NCBI GenBank assembly: GCA_039105265.1
Contig: JAPFFF010000001.1
Coordinates: forward strand, 7,378,001-7,442,000
Direction: 5' to 3'
Length of the DNA stretch: 64,000 bases
Origin: Tritrichomonas musculus
Lineage: Eukaryota; Parabasalia; Tritrichomonadida; Tritrichomonadidae
A program made the translations under genes and the position numbers. Below are positions 55,733-64,000 of this stretch, piece after piece (position 1 is the first letter of the stretch; every line of letters begins with the position of its first letter). The notes under the pieces were generated by a model. The model made no database searches, was not told where the DNA came from, and saw nothing but the letters and a program-made list of their open reading frames with translations.

Positions 55733-58700
55733 TAATTGAATGAATGAAAGTAATTGAATGAATGAAAGCAATTGAATGAATGAAATGATTGAATGAATGA
55801 AATGATTGAATGAGTAAAAGTAATTGAATGAATGAAAGTGATTGAATGAATGAAAGTGATTGAATGAATGAAAGTGATTGAATGAATGAAAGTGATTGAA
55901 TGAATGAAATGATTGAATGAATGAAATGATTGAATGAATGAAAGTGATTGAATGAATGAAAGTGATTGAATGAATGAAAGTGATTGAATGAGTAAAAGTG
56001 ATTGAATGAATGAAAGTGATTGAATGAATGAAAGTGATTGAATGAATGAAATGATTGAATGAATGAAAGTAATTGAATGAATGAAATGATTGAATGAATG
56101 AAAGTAATTGAATGAATGAAAGTGATTGAGTGAATGAAATGATTGAATGAATGAAATGATTGAATGAGTAAAAGTGATTGAATGAATGAAATGATTGAAT
56201 GAATGAAAGTAATTGAATGAATGAAAGTGATTGAGTGAATGAAATGATTGAATGAATGAAAGTGATTGAATGAATGAAAGTAATTGAATGAATGAAAGCA
56301 ATTGAATGAATGAAATGATTGAATGAATGAAATGATTGAATGAGTAAAAGTAATTGAATGAATGAAAGTGATTGAATGAATGAAAGTGATTGAATGAATG
56401 AAAGTAATTGAATGAATGAAAGTGATTGAATGAATGAAATGATTGAATGAATGAAATGATTGAATGAGTAAAAGTAATTGAATGAATGAAAGTGATTGAA
56501 TGAATGAAAGTGATTGAATGAATGAAAGTGATTGAATGAATGAAAGTGATTGAATGAATGAAATGATTGAATGAATGAAATGATTGAATGAATGAAAGTG
56601 ATTGAATGAATGAAAGTGATTGAATGAATGAAAGTGATTGAATGAGTAAAAGTGATTGAATGAATGAAAGTGATTGAATGAATGAAAGTGATTGAATGAA
56701 TGAAATGATTGAATGAATGAAAGTAATTGAATGAATGAAATGATTGAATGAATGAAAGTAATTGAATGAATGAAAGTGATTGAGTGAATGAAATGATTGA
56801 ATGAATGAAATGATTGAATGAGTAAAAGTGATTGAATGAATGAAATGATTGAATGAATGAAAGTAATTGAATGAATGAAAGTGATTGAGTGAATGAAATG
56901 ATTGAATGAATGAAATGATTGAGTGAATGAAAGTGATTGAATGAATGAAAGTAATTGAATGAATGAAAGCAATTGAATGAATGAAATGATTGAATGAATG
57001 AAATGATTGAATGAGTAAAAGTAATTGAATGAATGAAAGTGATTGAATGAATGAAAGTGATTGAATGAATGAAAGTAATTGAATGAATGAAAGCAATTGA
57101 ATGAATGAAATGATTGAATGAATGAAATGATTGAATGAGTAAAAGTAATTGAATGAATGAAAGTGATTGAATGAATGAAAGTGATTGAATGAATGAAAGT
57201 GATTGAATGAATGAAAGTGATTGAATGAATGAAATGATTGAATGAATGAAATGATTGAATGAATGAAAGTGATTGAATGAATGAAAGTGATTGAATGAAT
57301 GAAAGTGATTGAATGAGTAAAAGTGATTGAATGAATGAAAGTGATTGAATGAATGAAAGTGATTGAATGAATGAAATGATTGAATGAATGAAAGTAATTG
57401 AATGAATGAAATGATTGAATGAATGAAAGTAATTGAATGAATGAAATGATTGAATGAATGAAAGTGATTGAATGAGTAAAAGTGATTGAATGAATGAAAG
57501 CAATTGAATGAATGAAATGATTGAATGAATGAAATGATTGAATGAGTAAAAGTAATTGAATGAATGAAAGCAATTGAATGAATGAAAGTGATTGAATGAA
57601 TGAAAGTGATTGAATGAATGAAAGTAATTGAATGAATGAAAGCAATTGAATGAATGAAATGATTGAATGAATGAAATGATTGAATGAGTAAAAGTAATTG
57701 AATGAATGAAAGTGATTGAATGAATGAAAGTGATTGAATGAATGAAAGTGATTGAATGAATGAAAGTGATTGAATGAATGAAATGATTGAATGAATGAAA
57801 TGATTGAATGAATGAAAGTGATTGAATGAATGAAAGTGATTGAATGAATGAAAGTGATTGAATGAGTAAAAGTGATTGAATGAATGAAAGTGATTGAATG
57901 AATGAAAGTGATTGAATGAATGAAATGATTGAATGAATGAAAGTAATTGAATGAATGAAATGATTGAATGAATGAAAGTAATTGAATGAATGAAATGATT
58001 GAATGAATGAAAGTGATTGAATGAGTAAAAGTGATTGAATGAATGAAAGTGATTGAATGAGTAAAAGTGATTGAATGAATGAAAGTGATTGAATGAATGA
58101 AAGTGATTGAATGAATGAAATGATTGAATGAATGAAAGTAATTGAATGAATGAAATGATTGAATGAATGAAAGTAATTGAATGAATGAAAGTGATTGAGT
58201 GAATGAAATGATTGAATGAGTAAAAGTAATTGAATGAATGAAAGTGATTGAATGAATGAAATGATTGAATGAATGAAATGATTGAATGAGTAAAAGTAAT
58301 TGAATGAATGAAAGTGATTGAATGAATGAAAGTGATTGAATGAATGAAAGTGATTGAATGAATGAAAGTGATTGAATGAATGAAAGTGATTGAATGAATG
58401 AAAGTGATTGAATGAATGAAAGTGATTGAATGAATGAAAGTGATTGAATGAATGAAAGTGATTGAATGAGTAAAAGTGATTGAATGAATGAAAGTGATTG
58501 AATGAATGAAAGTGATTGAATGAATGAAATGATTGAATGAATGAAAGTAATTGAATGAATGAAATGATTGAATGAATGAAAGTAATTGAATGAATGAAAG
58601 TGATTGAGTGAATGAAATGATTGAATGAATGAAATGATTGAATGAGTAAAAGTGATTGAATGAATGAAATGATTGAATGAATGAAAGTAATTGAATGAAT

Positions 58701-61700
58701 GAAAGTGATTGAATGAATGAAATGATTGAATGAATGAAAGTGATTGAATGAATGAAAATGATTGAATGAATGAAAGTGATTGAATGAATGAAATGATTGA
58801 ATGAATGAAAGTAATTGAATGAATGAAAGTGATTGAGTGAATGAAATGATTGAATGAATGAAAGTGATTGAATGAATGAAAGTGATTGAATGAATGAAAT
58901 GATTGAATGAATGAAAGTGATTGAATGAATGAAAATGATTGAATGAGTAAAAGTGATTGAATGAATGAAATGATTGAATGAATGAAAGTAATTGAATGAA
59001 TGAAAGTGATTGAGTGAATGAAATGATTGAATGAATGAAAGTGATTGAATGAATGAAAGTAATTGAATGAATGAAAGCAATTGAATGAATGAAATGATTG
59101 AATGAATGAAATGATTGAATGAGTAAAAGTAATTGAATGAATGAAAGTGATTGAATGAATGAAAGTGATTGAATGAATGAAAGTAATTGAATGAATGAAA
59201 GTGATTGAATGAATGAAATGATTGAATGAATGAAATGATTGAATGAGTAAAAGTAATTGAATGAATGAAAGTGATTGAATGAATGAAAGTGATTGAATGA
59301 ATGAAATGATTGAATGAATGAAATGATTGAATGAGTAAAAGTAATTGAATGAATGAAAGTGATTGAATGAATGAAAGTGATTGAATGAATGAAAGTGATT
59401 GAATGAATGAAAGTGATTGAATGAATGAAATGATTGAATGAATGAAATGATTGAATGAATGAAAGTGATTGAATGAATGAAAGTGATTGAATGAATGAAA
59501 GTGATTGAATGAGTAAAAGTGATTGAATGAATGAAAGTGATTGAATGAATGAAAGTGATTGAATGAATGAAATGATTGAATGAATGAAAGTAATTGAATG
59601 AATGAAATGATTGAATGAATGAAAGTAATTGAATGAATGAAAGTGATTGAGTGAATGAAATGATTGAATGAATGAAAGTAATTGAATGAATGAAAGTGAT
59701 TGAATGAATGAAAGTGATTGAATGAATGAAATGATTGAATGAATGAAATGATTGAATGAATGAAAGTGATTGAATGAATGAAATGATTGAATGAATGAAA
59801 GTGATTGAATGAATGAAATGATTGAATGAATGAAAGTAATTGAATGAATGAAAGTGATTGAGTGAATGAAAGTGATTGAATGAATGAAATGATTGAATGA
59901 ATGAAATGATTGAATGAATGAAAGTGATTGAATGAATGAAAATGATTGAATGAATGAAAGTGATTGAATGAATGAAATGATTGAATGAATGAAAGTAATT
60001 GAATGAATGAAAGTGATTGAGTGAATGAAATGATTGAATGAATGAAAGTGATTGAATGAATGAAAGTGATTGAATGAATGAAATGATTGAATGAATGAAA
60101 GTGATTGAATGAATGAAAATGATTGAATGAGTAAAAGTGATTGAATGAATGAAATGATTGAATGAATGAAAGTAATTGAATGAATGAAAGTGATTGAGTG
60201 AATGAAATGATTGAATGAATGAAAGTGATTGAATGAATGAAAGTAATTGAATGAATGAAAGCAATTGAATGAATGAAATGATTGAATGAATGAAATGATT
60301 GAATGAGTAAAAGTAATTGAATGAATGAAAGTGATTGAATGAATGAAAGTGATTGAATGAATGAAAGTAATTGAATGAATGAAAGTGATTGAATGAATGA
60401 AATGATTGAATGAATGAAATGATTGAATGAGTAAAAGTAATTGAATGAATGAAAGTGATTGAATGAATGAAAGTGATTGAATGAATGAAAGTGATTGAAT
60501 GAATGAAAGTGATTGAATGAATGAAATGATTGAATGAATGAAATGATTGAATGAATGAAAGTGATTGAATGAATGAAAGTGATTGAATGAATGAAAGTGA
60601 TTGAATGAGTAAAAGTGATTGAATGAATGAAAGTGATTGAATGAATGAAAGTGATTGAATGAATGAAATGATTGAATGAATGAAAGTAATTGAATGAATG
60701 AAATGATTGAATGAATGAAAGTAATTGAATGAATGAAAGTGATTGAGTGAATGAAATGATTGAATGAATGAAATGATTGAATGAGTAAAAGTGATTGAAT
60801 GAATGAAATGATTGAATGAATGAAAGTAATTGAATGAATGAAAGTGATTGAGTGAATGAAATGATTGAATGAATGAAAGTGATTGAATGAATGAAAGTAA
60901 TTGAATGAATGAAAGCAATTGAATGAATGAAATGATTGAATGAATGAAATGATTGAATGAGTAAAAGTAATTGAATGAATGAAAGTGATTGAATGAATGA
61001 AAGTGATTGAATGAATGAAAGTAATTGAATGAATGAAAGCAATTGAATGAATGAAATGATTGAATGAATGAAATGATTGAATGAGTAAAAGTAATTGAAT
61101 GAATGAAAGTGATTGAATGAATGAAAGTGATTGAATGAATGAAAGTGATTGAATGAATGAAAGTGATTGAATGAATGAAATGATTGAATGAATGAAATGA
61201 TTGAATGAATGAAAGTGATTGAATGAATGAAAGTGATTGAATGAATGAAAGTGATTGAATGAGTAAAAGTGATTGAATGAATGAAAGTGATTGAATGAAT
61301 GAAAGTGATTGAATGAATGAAATGATTGAATGAATGAAAGTAATTGAATGAATGAAATGATTGAATGAATGAAAGTAATTGAATGAATGAAAGTGATTGA
61401 GTGAATGAAATGATTGAATGAATGAAATGATTGAATGAATGAAAGTAATTGAATGAATGAAAGTGATTGAATGAATGAAATGATTGAATGAATGAAAGTG
61501 ATTGAATGAATGAAAATGATTGAATGAATGAAAGTGATTGAATGAATGAAAGTGATTGAATGAATGAAAGTGATTGAATGAATGAAAGTGATTGAATGAA
61601 TGAAAGTGATTGAATGAATGAAATGATTGAATGAATGAAATGATTGAATGAATGAAAATGATTGAATGAATGAAAATGATTGAATGAGTAAAAGTGATTG

Positions 61701-61732
61701 AATTAAAGCGAATGAAAGAATGAAAGTGATTA
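55733..61732 (-). repeat. Right satellite array, 17/18-bp units
   Basis: Roughly 340 tandem units, in plus-strand form TGAATGAATGAAAGTGAT (18) and TGAATGAATGAAATGAT (17). Recurrent variants are GAGTAAAAGTGAT, GAAAGTAAT, GAAAGCAAT and TGAGTGAATG. The array is the reverse complement of the left one and almost four times longer. Its minus strand contains no stop codons in any frame, which creates three overlapping open frames of up to 1,771 codons. These are artefacts of the repeat, not genes. Confidence 0.95.
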
Positions 61733-62736
61733 CCTAGGGATAATTGAATATAATTGATTCAAATAAATTTTTTAATCAATCACATTCTTCTAATCAAATT
61801 AAATCTTCTAAATAATCACATTCAAACAATTGCATTTTTTATAAATATCGAATTATTATAAACAATCAAGTTCATTCAATCATATTAATTGGATAATTTT
61901 CATTAGATTATAATATTTAATCATTTTCATTAAATTACAATAATTTATTTCTAAATATTTTTAAAATGTTAAATTTTTCATTAGAAAAAAGCTCAAAAAA
62001 TTTATAATTTGATGAAAAGAAAAATAAATGAAAAAGAAGAACGTTTATTATTCGTTTACAATTTTGCAAAATTATTAAGTTTTTAGACATAAAAAAGAAA
62101 ATAAAGAAACAATACTACTATATTTTAAAGTTATACTATATATAGTGTAGATATAACATATTTTTGTCTCTGTTTTTTGAATAATTTTTTGAATATTCGT
62201 GAGAATTTTCAAAAATAGAAAGCGAATTACATAGTATTTGTAGTCATGAATATATGTAAAAAATGATAAAGAATATTAATTGAAGCAGTAAAACTTGGTA
62301 CATAAGTAGACCCGTAAAAAAATTGATTATTCGTAATTAGACATCGATTTGAAAAACTGGTTTTTAGCTCATGTTGCTGAGAAAAATTAAGTTAAACTTG
62401 TTTTTCTACAATAAACCAGCGTTAAATACTTTTTTTCGAATGATTCTTGGTGAATTAAATTTTAATATGTCGAGCGAGTTGTTTACTTTTGCATAAAAAT
62501 ACTATCATTTGAACGTTCTCCTGTAGCTGATTCGAGATATATTTTTTTTAGATTTTTCCTGTGTACTTGTTGCAAAAGATAAAAAAATTGATAAAAAAAA
62601 ATGATACTCATGAAATGTTTTTCTATTAAAATATGATACTAGAATTTTTTTTTCTATTAAAAAATGATACTTATTTTTTTTTAATTGAAAATTTTGATAC
62701 TGGCCAGAAAAAAAGTGGAAATTTTGATATAGTCCC
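61733..62736 (-). repeat. Right terminal inverted repeat (unique part) of the foldback element
   Basis: This is the inverted copy of 50919-51922, of equal length. It ends GATATAGTCCC, followed by the GAAAAATTAT copy of the target duplication. Confidence 0.9.
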
Positions 62737-62746
62737 GAAAAATTAT
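62737..62746. repeat. Right target-site duplication of the foldback element
   Basis: GAAAAATTAT is the partner of 50910-50918, with one extra A. Confidence 0.65.
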
Positions 62747-63549
62747 ATATTGAAAAAAAAAAAAACAATTGAAATTTTTTTTTATGTTAAAGCAAATGTT
62801 AAAAATTATAGATTATTGATTATTAAAATCCTTTTAAAAAAGACAACCTTTTGAATAATATTTTTCAATCTTTTTGACAATATTTCAAAAAAAATAAGAA
62901 TTTTTTGAAAAAGTTATAACTTTATTTATTAGATTTAAATATGTAAAAAAGCTATTTTATTCATATTATATTTGAAATTAATGAAGGGAAATATTGTATA
63001 TGAGCTTAATATTTACTGAATTTATTAAAAAATTATTATGTTATTGTGATTTTACTAATATTTTTGCAAAACCTTTTTAAGGAAATTATTCTATTCATTC
63101 AATTTTTTCATAGCAATTTATATCTCCTAGTATTTATGTTTTTTTTTTTTTAAATATTTTTCGACTCATTAATTATATTTGGAATATATTGGTTTGTAAA
63201 TGGCTGGAGGAAACGTGTACATCAAATATTTGAAATTTTACAAATTTGCAATTAAAGAGCATAACTCACATGATTTATTTTATACGATTGCATCGAATGC
63301 TATAAATAATATGTTTGTAAAACTAGTGGTAATAACTAATGAGATAATGATTAATAAGATTTTGCATTTTATAAAATATTTATATTTTTATTAAAAAAAA
63401 AAAAAAAACGAAAGCCAGAATAATGTATAGAAAACAATTTTCTGGAAAGTAGTAATAATAATTTGCTAACATACTATTTGAAAAAAAAAAAAAATTAATA
63501 TTTAATAAAAATTTATTTTATATATACAAAAAAAAAAAAAATGAAAATA
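62747..63549. other. AT-rich spacer, original upstream region of the solenoid gene
   Basis: About 800 bp between the foldback element and the SMC2 3' end. Before the insertion this would have been the upstream region of the solenoid gene. Apart from the small frame at 63200-63394 I see only low-complexity A/T DNA. Confidence 0.5.
63200..63394 (+). CDS. Possible small protein, hypothetical
   Basis: An ATG opens 64 codons. The first 40 have ordinary composition (MAGGNVYIKYLKFYKFAIKE, then HNSHDLFYTIASNAINNMF); the rest is Ile/Tyr/Phe-rich. A TCATTA lies about 35 nt upstream. No domain is recognised. It may be a small gene, a relic or chance. Confidence 0.2.
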   Translation: MAGGNVYIKYLKFYKFAIKEHNSHDLFYTIASNAINNMFVKLVVITNEIMINKILHFIKYLYFY

Positions 63550-64000
63550 TCACAATGGTTCATTCTCAGTTCGTTTAACTTGTGAGTTTGAATCTTTGAA
63601 TGATGTTCTGAAGACAACATTTGCGTTATTCCACATTCCTTCTTTCAAACTAACCACAATAAACTGAGCCTTTTGGAATGACTTCCTTAGCATTTTACCA
63701 ATATTTTGAGTATGATTTAAATCAAGGGCAGAATCGACTTCATCGAGGATATAAACAGGTGCTGGTTTAAACTTCAAAAGAGCAAGGACCAAGCCAAGAG
63801 CAATTAATGATCTCTGTCCTCCACTAAGCTCAGTTAATGATTTTTGTAAATTGTTGAATGAAACGATTAGTTCAAGCCCTTCAAAAACTGACATATTTTC
63901 AGGTGGCACAAGTTTCGCTGTTGTTCCTGGGAGAACTTGTGAAACAATATCTTGGAGATCTTGAGTGACTTTATTGTGTGTCGATGTAATAGCTTCTCGC
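63550..64000 (-). CDS. SMC2: Condensin subunit SMC2, C-terminal part (gene continues past the right edge)
   Basis: The minus-strand frame is open to the right edge; only the last ~150 residues are present. They contain the second half of the SMC ATPase head: [22 protein letters not shown], the ABC signature [36 protein letters not shown] with Walker B and the D-loop, [13 protein letters not shown], and [21 protein letters not shown]. The [16 protein letters not shown] and SLKEGM..NANV segments are typical of SMC2 and not of SMC1, 3 or 4. SMC2 pairs with SMC4 in condensin to compact chromosomes. It lies in tandem with the solenoid gene, with the foldback element between them. Confidence 0.92.
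   Translation of the reverse strand, partial: REAITSTHNKVTQDLQDIVSQVLPGTTAKLVPPENMSVFEGLELIVSFNNLQKSLTELSGGQRSLIALGLVLALLKFKPAPVYILDEVDSALDLNHTQNIGKMLRKSFQKAQFIVVSLKEGMWNNANVVFRTSFKDSNSQVKRTENEPL

Larger units (their letters stand above)
53561..55735. other. Interior of the foldback element
   Basis: This 2.2-kb segment lies between the two satellite arrays and differs from them completely. From left to right it holds a small foldback/MITE (53711-54028), a more GC-rich island with minus-strand coding fragments (about 54110-54980), a minus-strand relic (54991-55340) and the beginning of a DUF3447/ankyrin-type gene (55464-55730). It looks like DNA captured between the arms. Confidence 0.6.
50919..62736. 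mobile_element. Giant foldback-type element with satellite-bearing inverted arms
   Basis: The 11.8-kb element begins GGGACTATATC and ends GATATAGTCCC. Its outer ~1,004 bp on each side are inverted copies with exactly equal length: the CCTAGG at 51917-51922 and at 61733-61738 are equidistant from the two ends. Next come facing arrays of a 17/18-bp satellite, then a 2.2-kb interior. Long inverted arms with subterminal tandem repeats, a ~9-bp duplication and unrelated DNA between the arms are the layout of Drosophila Foldback elements; Mutator-like elements also make 9-bp duplications. No transposase is recognised, so it looks non-autonomous. The near-identical arms argue for recent insertion or gene conversion. 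Confidence 0.8.

Noticed and set aside
55704-61042. Three very long overlapping minus-strand frames (up to 1,771 codons) rich in His, Ser, Phe, Asn and Ile
   Set aside because: They arise because the satellite unit has no stop codon on that strand. The frames are interchangeable and overlap each other fully, with no start context or domain.
51923-61732. Possible CRISPR array, given regular repeats
   Set aside because: Units are directly adjacent with no spacers, and the genome is eukaryotic; it is a simple satellite.
51923-61732. Centromere or telomere satellite
   Set aside because: The two arrays face each other inside a bounded element with terminal repeats and a target duplication, which a chromosomal satellite would not explain.
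50919-62736. Polinton identity for the giant element because of its long terminal repeats
   Set aside because: The ends start GGG instead of AG, the flanking duplication is 9-10 bp instead of 6, and no Polinton gene is present.

Overview
The window is nuclear DNA of a flagellated protist, almost certainly a parabasalid (Trichomonas or Tritrichomonas type). It is very AT-rich. All host genes read as long single exons. Starts often lie 8-25 nt behind a TCA(Y)(W) initiator-like motif, and several stop codons overlap a TAAA. The gene content (flagellar CFAP206, Tctex dynein light chain, poly-Q chromatin protein, DUF3447/ankyrin-type relic, Polinton-type DNA) fits that group. The species is an inference.

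Layout. 2-5455: 5'-partial CHD/SNF2-like chromatin protein whose ATPase motifs are degenerate, with a long poly-Q tail (+). 5674-6480: Rce1-type CAAX protease (-). 6661-7572: MITE-like relic. 7995-9713: DENN-domain protein (+). 9934-11832: CFAP206 (-). 11833-12996: decayed coding relics and a perfect hairpin. 12997-19001: compact Polinton-type element with ~310-bp inverted repeats and a broken protein-primed polymerase gene. 19004-20601: decayed pogo-like DNA transposon abutting the Polinton end. 22247-40180: one 17.9-kb ORF for a 5,977-residue talin-like protein with five tandem FERM modules. 42296-42628: Tctex-type dynein light chain. 43834-44742: CDC50/LEM3 flippase subunit. 45882-50899: large alpha-solenoid-like protein (-). 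50919-62736: an 11.8-kb foldback-type element. 63550-64000: C-terminus of condensin SMC2 (-).

The most striking object is the foldback element. It has about 1,004-bp terminal inverted repeats that match in length exactly and look identical. Inside these are facing arrays of a 17/18-bp satellite, about 1.6 kb on the left and 6.0 kb on the right. Between the arrays lies a 2.2-kb interior holding a smaller foldback/MITE, a compositionally distinct coding island and fragments of host-type genes. A 9-10 bp near-duplication flanks it. It sits 19 nt upstream of the ATG of the neighbouring gene and has separated that gene from its upstream DNA while leaving the initiator-like motif next to the ATG.

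The host genes are cytoskeletal, flagellar, membrane-trafficking and chromatin housekeeping functions. They do not form an operon. Apart from convergent or divergent spacing, the order says little about function. The second notable item is the talin-like giant: five FERM-like repeats at a regular spacing of about 1.2 kb ahead of a ~3,650-residue helical rod.
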